Shown in pieces: positions 8,573-16,130 of a stretch of 48,162 bases of DNA. The first letter of the stretch is position 1, and each line of letters begins with the position of its first letter. Source of the DNA: Armatimonadota bacterium (lineage in GTDB: Bacteria > Sysuimicrobiota > Sysuimicrobiia > Sysuimicrobiales > Humicultoraceae); assembly GCA_031459715.1 (NCBI GenBank), contig JAVKIA010000018.1, forward strand, positions 1-48,162, read 5' to 3'. Position numbers and translations under genes: made by a program. Under the pieces are notes generated by a model that saw only the letters and a list, made by a program, of their open reading frames with translations, was not told the DNA's origin and searched no databases.

Positions 8573-9618
8573 AGCATTGAAAGCAGCCCGCCGCTCAGCA
8601 TCAGTAGCCCCGCCGCCCCTGCCGCGAGCGAGGTCAGCTCGGTGCGCCGCCGCTCCCAGCCGATGGCCCGGCCGAGCTGCCGGTAGATGCGGCGCAGCTC
8701 TTCCAGGTTGGCCGCACTGAAGTATTCCCCGCCCGTCTGACGGGCCACCTCCTGGAGCAGTACGGGATTAAACGGCACCAGCACCAGCTGGTTCTGGTAG
8801 GTCATCACCGAGCCGCCCTGCTGCCCCAGGCCGACGGCGTAGATCTTCACCCTGGCCTCGGCGGCGAGTGCGGCTGCGGCACGGGGATCGGCCCCCAGGT
8901 TGGACACCCCATCGGAGAAGATAAGGATGGCCGCCGGCGGGAGGTCCTTCACCGAGGGGGGTGCAGTCGGCGGGCCTGGGGTCGGGGTTGGGGTCGGAGC
9001 GGGCAGAGGGGACGGGAACAGAGGGTTTGCCTGCGGCACCGGCCCGCGCAGCCGCTCCAGCCGGTCGCCCAGGAACTCCTTGCGCAGCGGCAGGACGCGC
9101 AACGCCTCCAGGATCGCCGAGCCCACCGAGGTGGCCTGCTGCGGTTGCAGTCGGTCCAGGGCCTCCACCAGCGCCTGACGGTCGGTAGAAGGGGGAACCA
9201 GCACGGTGCCGTAGTCGCTGAAGGCAACGAGCCCGATACGGGCGCCCCCGGGCATGGCCCGGATGAGCTCCCGCGCCGCACCCCTGGCCGCGTCCAGCCG
9301 GTTGGGCTTGACGTCCTCGGCGATCATGCTCTTGCTGGTGTCGATGGCCACCACCACCGCCGCACGATTCACCGGCAGGGGGATGGCGGCAATGGGCCGG
9401 GCCATGGCCAGGACCAGCAGCAGGACCGCCACCAGGTAGATGCCCACCGGGAGGTGGCGGCGCCAGGGGGGAAGGGGCGTGACCAGGTGCGCCAGGAGCC
9501 GGGTATCCGCCAGCCGCTCCCTCATCCGCTGCTGACGGCGCAGCACCCCCAGATAGGCCCACAGCAGCAGGGGCAGGGCCGCCAGGGCCCACAGCATCAC
9601 CGGCCAGGTGAACGCCAT
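8551..9618 (-). CDS. VWA domain membrane protein (BatA/BatB-like) 2
   Basis: This 355-residue protein has the same architecture as its downstream neighbour: helices near residues 5–25 and 58–78, a VWA domain with MIDAS motifs DTSKS, ATSVGSA and FSDGVSN, and a C-terminal helix followed by a few basic residues (WFRRLP). A proline/threonine-rich insertion (about residues 205–235, PAPTPTPTPGPPTAP) interrupts the VWA fold between the Thr and Asp motifs and probably forms an exposed loop. The gene overlaps the DUF58 gene by 22 nt, which suggests translational coupling. It likely pairs with the second VWA protein and MoxR. Confidence 0.9.
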   Translation of the reverse strand: MAFTWPVMLWALAALPLLLWAYLGVLRRQQRMRERLADTRLLAHLVTPLPPWRRHLPVGIYLVAVLLLVLAMARPIAAIPLPVNRAAVVVAIDTSKSMIAEDVKPNRLDAARGAARELIRAMPGGARIGLVAFSDYGTVLVPPSTDRQALVEALDRLQPQQATSVGSAILEALRVLPLRKEFLGDRLERLRGPVPQANPLFPSPLPAPTPTPTPGPPTAPPSVKDLPPAAILIFSDGVSNLGADPRAAAALAAEARVKIYAVGLGQQGGSVMTYQNQLVLVPFNPVLLQEVARQTGGEYFSAANLEELRRIYRQLGRAIGWERRRTELTSLAAGAAGLLMLSGGLLSMLWFRRLP

Positions 9619-10508
9619 CGTCCTCGCTGCCTCCGGTGGGTGATGAACTTCACCAGGGGGTCCACCATGGTCCCCGCGGTGGAGAGTTCCAGCGTATCCA
9701 CCCTAGAGCGGCGCAACGTCTCCCTGATCTGCGCCTGCTGCCCCTCTACCAGCTCCCGGTAGGCGGCGCGCACGCGGCGGTCGGAGGTGTCCACCCAGGC
9801 CTGCTGGCCAGTCTCGGGGTCGCGGATGGGGATGAGCCCCACGTCGGGTAGCTCCTCCTCCGCGGGATCGCGCACCCAGACGGCGATGACATCGTGCCGT
9901 CCTGCCAGGTCGCGCAGCGGACCGTCCCACCCCGGCCGGGAGAGGAAGTCGCTTACGACGAAGACCAGGGAGCGGCGGCGCAGCATCCGGGCGGCATGGC
10001 CCAGGGCTGCCCCCAGGTCGGTGAGGCCCCCCTCCCCCGCCGCCGCCCGCTGCAGCAACTGCAGGATGCGCAGCGCCTGCACCCGCCCCGTCCGTGGAGG
10101 GATCACCGGCAGGTGGCGGCCGGGAAAAGCCAGGCAGCCTACCTTATCACCGTGTCGGGTGATGATGTAGGCGGCGACCCCCGCGAACTCCGCCGCCACC
10201 TCCCGCTTCAGGTGGCGGCGCGTGCCGAAGCCCATGGAGGGGGAAAGGTCGACCAGCAGCCAGGCAGTGAGCTCACGCTCCTCCAGGTACTGCCGGATGA
10301 AGAGACGGTTCATCCGGGCGGTGACGTTCCAGTCGATGCGCCTGACCTCGTCACCGGGCTGGTACTCGCGGACCTCGGCCAGGTCCAGGCTGGGCCCGTA
10401 GAAGACGCCCCGGTAGTCGCCGAAGAGGAACCCGTCCAGGCGGCGGACGACCTTGAACTCCAGGCGCCGGAGGACCTTCTCCGGCGTTTCCATCACAACC
10501 ATGGCCAC
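9597..10508 (-). CDS. DUF58 domain protein
   Basis: This is a 303-residue soluble DUF58 protein. It carries the family signature GDYRGVFYGPSLDLAEVREYQPGDEVR followed by RIDWNVTARMNRLFIRQYLEERE, then a degenerate VWA-like fold (LLVDLSPSMGFG). DUF58 proteins nearly always lie beside MoxR ATPases and VWA membrane proteins and are thought to link the ATPase to its membrane clients. Here the gene is 32 nt after moxR and overlaps the next VWA gene. Start alternatives are ATGs at residues 3 and 6. Confidence 0.92.
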   Translation of the reverse strand: MAMVVMETPEKVLRRLEFKVVRRLDGFLFGDYRGVFYGPSLDLAEVREYQPGDEVRRIDWNVTARMNRLFIRQYLEERELTAWLLVDLSPSMGFGTRRHLKREVAAEFAGVAAYIITRHGDKVGCLAFPGRHLPVIPPRTGRVQALRILQLLQRAAAGEGGLTDLGAALGHAARMLRRRSLVFVVSDFLSRPGWDGPLRDLAGRHDVIAVWVRDPAEEELPDVGLIPIRDPETGQQAWVDTSDRRVRAAYRELVEGQQAQIRETLRRSRVDTLELSTAGTMVDPLVKFITHRRQRGRWRSPGR

Positions 10509-10540
10509 GCTCCGCCGGCTGCAGTCACTGCGCCCCGGGC

Positions 10541-11578
10541 CTAGCCTGCGGGCGGCGGTACCACCTCGCCGGCGCGCCCCTCGTACGGGTCGCCGATGTG
10601 CACGCGCGGTGCGCTGATGGCCTCCAGGATCCGCTCCACCAGCGCGTCCGGGCTGACCTCGTCGGCCAGGGCCTCGTAGGAAAGGACGAACCGGTGACGC
10701 AGCACTTCCGGAGCCACGTCCCGCACATCCTCCACCATGACGTACTCCCGACCCCGCAGCAGCGCCAGCGCCTTGGCTCCCAGGATCATGTTCACCGAAG
10801 CCCGCGGGCTGGCCCCGTAGGCGATGTACCTGGCGATCCCGGACAGCCCAAACTCCCCGGGGCGGCGTGTGGCTGCAGTCAGCGTCACCGCGTAGTCCAT
10901 CACCTTGGGGTCGACGTAGATAGTATCCGCCAGCCGCTGCATGGCCATCAGGTCGTCGGCGTGGATCACCGGCTCCAGTTCGGGCAGGCTGGTAGTCACC
11001 CGCTCCACCACGTCCATCTCCTCGTGGTAGGAAGGGTAAGTGATCACCACCTTGAACATGAACCGATCCACCTGCGCCTCGGGCAACGGGTAGGTCCCCT
11101 CGCTCTCGATGGGGTTCTGGGTGGCCAGCACCAGGAAGGGCTCGGGCAGACGGAAGGTCTGCTTGCCGATGGTGACCTGCCGCTCCTGCATTGCCTCCAG
11201 CAGCGCCGACTGCACCTTGGCCGGAGCACGGTTGATCTCGTCGGCCAGGACCAGGTTGGCGAAGACCGGCCCCAGCTCCACGTCGAAGGTACCGGTGTGC
11301 TGGTTGTAGATGCGGGTGCCGATGAGGTCGGCCGGAACCAGGTCGGGGGTGAACTGGATGCGCTTGAACTGGCAGTCAATGGCCCGGGCGGTGGTCTTGA
11401 TGGCCAGGGTCTTGGCCAGTCCGGGGACACCCTCGATGAGGACGTGCCCCCGCGCCAGCAGCGCCACCAGGATGCGCTCCAGCATCAGGTCCTGGCCCAC
11501 GATGACGCGTTTGACTTCGTAGAGCACCTGCCGCATCGTGGCCGACGCCTGCTGGACGGCAGACAGTGGGGTGGTCAC
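10541..11578 (-). CDS. moxR: MoxR family AAA+ ATPase
   Basis: This 345-residue AAA+ chaperone-like ATPase has Walker A GVPGLAKT (residues 50–57), Walker B LVLADEINRAPAKVQSALLEAM, sensor 1 ATQNPIESEGTYPLPEAQVDRFMF and a C-terminal lid domain. MoxR enzymes remodel or insert metal into partner proteins that carry VWA domains. It is first in the five-gene minus-strand operon that continues with DUF58, two VWA proteins and an S41 protease. The leader upstream (about 100 nt) contains a CCCCCC/GGGGGG hairpin. Confidence 0.95.
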   Translation of the reverse strand: MTTPLSAVQQASATMRQVLYEVKRVIVGQDLMLERILVALLARGHVLIEGVPGLAKTLAIKTTARAIDCQFKRIQFTPDLVPADLIGTRIYNQHTGTFDVELGPVFANLVLADEINRAPAKVQSALLEAMQERQVTIGKQTFRLPEPFLVLATQNPIESEGTYPLPEAQVDRFMFKVVITYPSYHEEMDVVERVTTSLPELEPVIHADDLMAMQRLADTIYVDPKVMDYAVTLTAATRRPGEFGLSGIARYIAYGASPRASVNMILGAKALALLRGREYVMVEDVRDVAPEVLRHRFVLSYEALADEVSPDALVERILEAISAPRVHIGDPYEGRAGEVVPPPAG

Positions 11579-11613
11579 GGAACGCCTCCGAAGATTTGCC
11601 TCACTCTAACACT

Positions 11614-11628
11614 CCCCCCACAGGGGGG
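11614..11628 (-). other. GC hairpin between the pilin operon and moxR
   Basis: CCCCCC-TGT-GGGGGG on the minus strand lies between the end of the pseudopilin genes and moxR. It lacks a T-tract. It could be a weak terminator of the pilin operon or a leader structure of moxR; the sequence does not decide. Confidence 0.35.
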
Positions 11629-11680
11629 TCAAGGCGACCTCGATAGGTGGAACGCGCGGGGAGGCCAGAGGTTCCGCCGC

Positions 11681-12103
11681 TTAGGGGGTCTGGTAGGTGA
11701 TGCCGCCGGTGGCGTTGACCGTCACCGTCCCCTCCCCGGTGCTGTTGCGCAGGGTGATGGTGTGGGCGGCGTCCGGCTGCCCGAAGGCGGAGAAGGTGAC
11801 TAGGTCGTCGTCCGCGGCGGTAACCCCATCCGGCATGGTGGCGTTCTCCACGAACCCGCCGCCGGCGATCGTGTAGGCGGAAGAGTCCTCGACAAACGTG
11901 ACCGTGTACGGGACCCTGGCCTCCTTGGCCCGCTCCTGGGCCTGCCGCAGTCCGGTGGCCACCTGCACGATCCCGTAGCGCAGCCGCTGCTTCGCCACGT
12001 GCCCCCGCCAGGAGCTGAAGGCCAGGCCCAGCAAGACGGCCACCAGACTCAGGACGACGATCAGTTCCAGGAAGGTAAATCCCGCCGCCCGATCCCGCCT
12101 CAC
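11681..12103 (-). CDS. GspH/FimT-type pseudopilin
   Basis: This is a minor pseudopilin of about 140 residues. A short basic leader (VRRDRAAG) precedes the prepilin peptidase site G^FTFLELIVVLSLVAVLLGLAFSSW, with the conserved Glu at mature position 5. A β-rich globular domain follows, with the GspH-like amphipathic start (LRQAQERAKEARVPYTVTF). I chose the GTG at 12103 because it overlaps the stop of the upstream gene by 4 nt (GTGA) and has GGGAGG 7 nt upstream. It is last in the four-gene cluster. It probably sits at the tip of a type IV pilus or type II secretion pseudopilus; the assembly ATPase and secretin are not in this window. Confidence 0.88.
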   Translation of the reverse strand: MRRDRAAGFTFLELIVVLSLVAVLLGLAFSSWRGHVAKQRLRYGIVQVATGLRQAQERAKEARVPYTVTFVEDSSAYTIAGGGFVENATMPDGVTAADDDLVTFSAFGQPDAAHTITLRNSTGEGTVTVNATGGITYQTP

Positions 12104-14127
12104 GGACCGGCCTCCCGCCACACGGGGCGGACCCCGGCCAGACCCTGACTCCCCTGGAAGATCTCAAAGCGGTTGGTGGTGGGGAAGTAGGGGGGCGAGA
12201 AGCCACGGCTCATGCGACGGTCATAGCGGAACTCACGCCCGTAGCCGGTGCGCGGGTTGCCCGTGATCGGGTCAAAGGTTCCAAACGCCCCGTAGTACTC
12301 CTCGATGAGGCCTCCGATCAGGTAGACCGCCCCCCGGGGCGATCCCGAGTTGTAGTTCTGCACGTTCACCGAGCTGTTGTAGGAGTCGCTGGCGCTTCCG
12401 GCCATCAGGACGGCATGAATCTGCAGGTTGTTGGGCGCCGAAGTGGTGATGCGGATGTCCCTACCCGCGGAGTAGATCCCCAGGACGTTCAGCGGGTTAT
12501 CGTTAGGGTCGGTCACAACCGGGGGGTCCTCGTAGCGCAGGTGGTTGGTGATGTCGATGCGCCCGGAGGCGGCGATGGTGGTCTGCTCCTTCTCCTCCAG
12601 CATCCCGGACAGGGAGAGGATGTTTCCCTCGACATAGATGATGGCGGCGTTGTCGCTGCCCGGTCCCTGCCAGCCCTTGGGCACACCGGAGAAGGTGCGG
12701 GTCTGGGGGAGCGACCAGGCGCTGTTGGTCACCGTCGTCGTCCCGGCCTGGCGGTCCACGGTCACGGTCACCGTCTGCGAGCCCTGGACCAGGGTGTATA
12801 CGGCCAGGTTGTTGCTGGGACCGCCCAGGCTGAGCGTGAGCCTGTCCAGGTCGCCCTGGACGTAGATGCCTCCCCCCATGGGCTCGCCGTCCTCCGGATT
12901 CTCGTCGCCGTCCGTCTCCGCTACCGGGATGTAGATGCCGTTGGGCACCGGGTTGCCATTGTTTGTTAGCCCGGCGATGGCCCCCCTGATCTGAGAGTTG
13001 GTCACGGTGGAGGTGTCGTTGGGGTTGCGCCCGATAGAGACTCCCTTCTGGCTGTAGGCGTTGGTGGGCAGGGGAATGGCTGGCACGCCCCGGGTGAAGT
13101 TGGCCGGCGGGTTGTCCGCGTCGTCGGCGTAGTTGGTCGGGGTGCAGTCGGGCACCACCGGCGCGTCGCGGCGCACACCGCCCACCACGTTCTCGTTGGC
13201 GTTGAGCTCCCGGGGGTTGCCGTTGTTGTTGAACCAGGCCCGCGTGCTCACGCTGGTGAGGGGGGTGGTGGCGATGCGCGCGGGGTCGCAGGGGCTTCCG
13301 GAGTCAGGGGTGCCAAACTTGGGGAAGAAGGCGAAGCGGAACTCCCCGTTGGTGTGCACCGGCCCGTCAAAGCTGGTGCGGCTGGTGAACCAGATCGCGC
13401 CCCCGCCCGGCGTCAGGTGCACGTCGGTGAAGAGCGCGTACTGGGCGAAGTTCTGCCGCCGTATCCGGATGCTGAAGTCGCGGCTCAGGGTGACCCGGCG
13501 GCGAGCCCGCGGCGGCATCTGGCCGTCGCTGGTGATGCTGTAGGTGAAGAAGTACTCGTACTCGTCCGGGCCGAGCCTGTGGATGTAGCACTCCTCGCCG
13601 GGCAGGCAGGATGGGTGGGCCACCTTGCGCCGGGAGATGACCACCGTGGCCGTGTACTGCCCGCTCCCCAGGGCGTTGACCGGTGGTGGGCCGGCGGCCA
13701 CCTCCAGCTTGCGGTGCGCCTGGGGGAGGTTCCAGTTCAGGTTGAAGGTGAGGGATTCAGTGGACGGGGTGGCCCCGATGGAGTAGCGCTGCCCGTCCAG
13801 GACGATGTAGTCAAACAGCCCGAAGGGGTTCTGCGCCGTCGGGTTCCCGCCGGCGAAGAAACCGAGCAGGTCGCCACCGCCCAGCGAGGAGTCCAGTGTG
13901 GCCACCCCGATGGGGTCGGCGTTCATCAGCGCCAGGAGGGCGGAACGGGCGCTCACCGCCCCGCCCTCGGCGATGTACAGGCTCTGCGCACCCGCCCGCC
14001 GCGCGGCGGTGAGGGCCATCTCCTTCCCCGTAAGATAGAGGACCAGCCCGCTCAGCACCGCCAGCACGAAGATCATCAGCAGCACCGAGGCGATGGCCAG
14101 TCCTCGCTGGTCACGCAGCCGGCTCAT
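12100..14127 (-). CDS. large PilX-like pilus-associated protein
   Basis: This is a protein of about 675 residues with an N-terminal PilX-type segment: MSRLRDQRGLAIASVLLMIF, then a single helix to about residue 31 and YLTGKEM. There is no canonical prepilin GF..E site, as is usual for PilX_N proteins. The long exported remainder is rich in N, G, T and S, with FDGPVHTNGEFRF, repeated short β-helix-like patches and SGRIDITNHLRY. This resembles DUF4900-type proteins found beside minor pilins in Deinococcus–Thermus and related groups (from memory). Two clustered cysteines (CLPGEECY) may form a disulfide. Its start follows an AGGGAAGG-like site. It sits between two pilin genes, so it may be a minor pilus subunit or adhesin. 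Confidence 0.75.
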   Translation of the reverse strand: MSRLRDQRGLAIASVLLMIFVLAVLSGLVLYLTGKEMALTAARRAGAQSLYIAEGGAVSARSALLALMNADPIGVATLDSSLGGGDLLGFFAGGNPTAQNPFGLFDYIVLDGQRYSIGATPSTESLTFNLNWNLPQAHRKLEVAAGPPPVNALGSGQYTATVVISRRKVAHPSCLPGEECYIHRLGPDEYEYFFTYSITSDGQMPPRARRRVTLSRDFSIRIRRQNFAQYALFTDVHLTPGGGAIWFTSRTSFDGPVHTNGEFRFAFFPKFGTPDSGSPCDPARIATTPLTSVSTRAWFNNNGNPRELNANENVVGGVRRDAPVVPDCTPTNYADDADNPPANFTRGVPAIPLPTNAYSQKGVSIGRNPNDTSTVTNSQIRGAIAGLTNNGNPVPNGIYIPVAETDGDENPEDGEPMGGGIYVQGDLDRLTLSLGGPSNNLAVYTLVQGSQTVTVTVDRQAGTTTVTNSAWSLPQTRTFSGVPKGWQGPGSDNAAIIYVEGNILSLSGMLEEKEQTTIAASGRIDITNHLRYEDPPVVTDPNDNPLNVLGIYSAGRDIRITTSAPNNLQIHAVLMAGSASDSYNSSVNVQNYNSGSPRGAVYLIGGLIEEYYGAFGTFDPITGNPRTGYGREFRYDRRMSRGFSPPYFPTTNRFEIFQGSQGLAGVRPVWREAGP

Positions 14128-14225
14128 CCTTCCCTCGCCTCCGTGGAGGCCAGCGCCGGAGCACCCGGAGAATCGCGTGTGATTCTCGGGGAACCTCGCT
14201 GCGCCATGTTCTCTCGGGTAGACCC

Positions 14226-14804
14226 CTATCGCGCCCGCAGGGCGGCGTCGCTGGTGAACACCCGGCTGACCTGGTTCTGGGTGGTGGTCACGGTCAGGCG
14301 CACCCGGGCGATGGCTCCCACGTCCGGCGGCGTCGCTCCCAGCGGGGTCCCGCCGGCATCGAAGTACTCGAAGGCCACGCCGGGGCTCCCGTCCTCCTGC
14401 ACCACCGAGTAGGCCAGCGCCTCCGCCGGCCCGGGCAGCCCCGGCCCGCCGGCGTCGGGGTCGACCTGACGGGTCATGGTCCTGGCCGCGGCGTCGTAGG
14501 CGAAGGTCACCGTGTAGGGGCTCGTTGCAGAGAAGGGCGTGTTCTGGGGGATGAGCAGGGTCACCGATGTCCCGCTGGCGGCGGTAACGGTCTGCGCCCA
14601 GCGAATCTCGTCCACCACGTTGTCCAGCGCCGCCCGCAGTTGCGCCTGCGTCTGCAGGAAGTCGTTGGTCACGCGGGCCGACTTCCCTCCGGTGGCGACC
14701 AACGCGTAGATTCCCCCTACCGCCAGGGCAAACAGCCCCAGCGCCATGACGATCTCGAGCAAAGTCGCTCCCCGGGGGCCTCGCCGGAGCTGCCTGGCGC
14801 TCAC
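14226..14804 (-). CDS. PilW/GspJ-like prepilin
   Basis: This is a minor prepilin of about 192 residues. Leader VSARQLRRGPRG is followed by ATLLEIVMALGLFALAVGGIYALVATGG, a type III signal with G before the cut and Glu at mature position 5. The body begins with the long helix typical of GspJ/PilW (QTQAQLRAALDNVVDEIRWA) and then β-strands. The GTG at 14804 was chosen because AAGGAGG lies 8 nt upstream. It has its own σB-like promoter (14898–14924), separate from the gene before it. Confidence 0.85.
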   Translation of the reverse strand: MSARQLRRGPRGATLLEIVMALGLFALAVGGIYALVATGGKSARVTNDFLQTQAQLRAALDNVVDEIRWAQTVTAASGTSVTLLIPQNTPFSATSPYTVTFAYDAAARTMTRQVDPDAGGPGLPGPAEALAYSVVQEDGSPGVAFEYFDAGGTPLGATPPDVGAIARVRLTVTTTQNQVSRVFTSDAALRAR

Positions 14805-14897
14805 CGGGCCACCCTCCTTTCGCCCGTGCTGCCCGCGTACAGCATGCCGCACCGCCTCGGGCGGGGTGCCTGAAGGTCCGAAAAGCCGCCATGGATA

Positions 14898-14924
14898 TAT
14901 GCCCGGATGTGCCCGGCGGCAGAC
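14898..14924 (-). promoter_or_regulatory. GTCTG-N15-GGGCATA promoter inside the pilin cluster
   Basis: GTCTG (14924–14920), 15 nt, then GGGCATA (14904–14898) on the minus strand, in the gap before the PilW/GspJ-like gene. After the box the sequence runs TATCCATGG, almost the same as before the sigma-factor gene (TACCCATGG). Confidence 0.6.
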
Positions 14925-14945
14925 TCCCTGAAAAAGGGGGGGAGG

Positions 14946-15380
14946 CTACTGGTCATCGAGCACGGTGGTCAGGGTGACGAACGGCGTTATGTCCGCCGGC
15001 CGGTAGATCTGCACGCTGGCGGTGGTGAGCGTAAGGTTGTCGTCGCGGGTCACGTCGACCGCCACCTCAAAGACGTGCGGCGAAGGATTGACCACCCCGG
15101 CGTAGGGAGCCGGCAGCGGCAGCGGCGTCCGGGGCAGGTCGGTGTACCCCACCATCTCGTAGGGGTTGGCGCTGGCGCGGATCTGCTCCATGATCTGAAT
15201 GGCCAGGGTCGTCGCCGCGGCGTTTTCATTGGAACGACCGGCGTGGGCCATGCCGCCGATGAACGCCTGCAGGACGAAGAGGGAGACGGCGGCGAACAGT
15301 GACAGCGCCACCATCAGTTCCACAAAGGTGAATCCGGCGCTGCGGGGGCGCTTCTGCGCCTTCGCCGGAAACGTGCTCAT
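14946..15380 (-). CDS. PilV/GspI-like prepilin
   Basis: This is a minor prepilin of about 144 residues. Leader MSTFPAKAQKRPRSAG precedes FTFVELMVALSLFAAVSLFVLQAFIGGMAHA, with Glu at mature position 5. The globular part contains the PilV-like AIQIMEQIRASANPYEMVGYTDLP. I chose ATG 15380 (GGAG 3 nt upstream) over ATG 15410, because a long basic leader is unneeded. It is first in the cluster and lies about 50 nt after a σB-like promoter. Together with the three downstream genes it would form the tip complex of a pilus or pseudopilus. Confidence 0.85.
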   Translation of the reverse strand: MSTFPAKAQKRPRSAGFTFVELMVALSLFAAVSLFVLQAFIGGMAHAGRSNENAAATTLAIQIMEQIRASANPYEMVGYTDLPRTPLPLPAPYAGVVNPSPHVFEVAVDVTRDDNLTLTTASVQIYRPADITPFVTLTTVLDDQ

Positions 15381-15459
15381 CCGCTCCCTCTCCCTGCCGC
15401 TTTCGCGCATGGCGTCACCGGCTGCGAACCTGCACGCCTGCCGAGTATGCTACAGACCC

Positions 15460-15487
15460 TATGCCCAGAGAGGCGGGCGTCTTAGAC
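15460..15487 (-). promoter_or_regulatory. GTCTA-N16-GGGCATA promoter of the first pilin gene
   Basis: TTCGTCTAAGA (GTCTA at 15487–15483) and GGGCATA (15466–15460) on the minus strand, spacer 16. The TTCGTCTAAGA block is identical to the one before the transposase-like gene at 22700–22726. Confidence 0.6.
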
Positions 15488-15672
15488 GAAAATGACCCCG
15501 ACGCTCCTGCAGCTGGCGACCAAGCGGCCGGGCTGGCTGCAGGTGACGCCTCCGCTGCAGCAGTTGGCGCGTCGGCGTGACCTCGGCCCGGGCCGGGTTC
15601 ACAGATCGAGCTGTGGCTTTGAGCGGCTGGTATAGCTGGCGGAAGACGAGGCGCGCATCATGCGCTGATCAG

Positions 15673-15993
15673 CTAGCGTGCGCCCGAGCTGCGCAGGGCA
15701 GAGAGCCGCCAGCGGCCCACCAGCGCCGCCAGCAGGGCCAGTACCGTCAGGATCAGCATCCCCGGAGCGACACGCCGGTAGAGGGGAAAGGCCAGCAGGT
15801 CGGCCAGCCCCAGGATCACTGCGGCGACCATCGCCAGCCGGGTCAGCCCATCCGCCACGACCAGGGTCAGCTCGGCCTCGCTCTGGCGCCGGGGACCCGC
15901 GGGCTCGGGACGGGTCCGCAACCGGCGCCGGCAGCGCCGGCAGACCAGCGCGCCCTGGGGATTCTGATAGCCGCAGTTGTCGCAACGCACCAT
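15673..15993 (-). CDS. zinc-ribbon membrane protein of unknown function
   Basis: This is a small protein of about 106 residues. It has an N-terminal zinc ribbon (MVRCDNCGYQNPQGALVCRRCRRRL; Cys4 as CxxC…CxxC), a basic linker, and two hydrophobic segments (LAMVAAVILGLADLLAFPLY and APGMLILTVLALLAALVG) separated by a short loop. Such zinc-ribbon–two-helix proteins are common in Gram-positive-related bacteria and have no assigned function. The start is uncertain: ATG 15993 was taken because it begins directly with the ribbon; ATG 16002 and GTG 16011 are possible. A good σ70 promoter lies just upstream. Confidence 0.6.
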   Translation of the reverse strand: MVRCDNCGYQNPQGALVCRRCRRRLRTRPEPAGPRRQSEAELTLVVADGLTRLAMVAAVILGLADLLAFPLYRRVAPGMLILTVLALLAALVGRWRLSALRSSGAR

Positions 15994-16018
15994 GGCCGCC
16001 ATCCGGAACACCCTGCCG

Positions 16019-16048
16019 ACTGTACCACCCCCCTTCCTGAGGCGTCAA
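16019..16048 (-). promoter_or_regulatory. σ70 promoter of the zinc-ribbon gene
   Basis: TTGACG (16048–16043) and TACAGT (16024–16019) on the minus strand, spacer 18 bp. They match the consensus at five and four of six positions. The predicted start is near 16012, so the mRNA leader is very short. Confidence 0.5.
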
Positions 16049-16130
16049 CGCAGGCCCCGTCCTGCCCGACCACCAGGGATTCCCCCGCGGCGGGCGAAGT
16101 GTGCATTTGACCCTCTTTGAGGAGGCTGTC

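Noticed and set aside
12128-14892. Extending the PilX-like gene to 14892
   Set aside because: The extra region is antisense-free but overlaps the PilW/GspJ-like gene in another frame. The PilX-type N-terminus and a ribosome site place the start at 14127.
15492-15635. Small 47-codon ORF on the plus strand
   Set aside because: No Shine-Dalgarno, no recognisable homology, and it starts at the shared promoter region of the pilin cluster.
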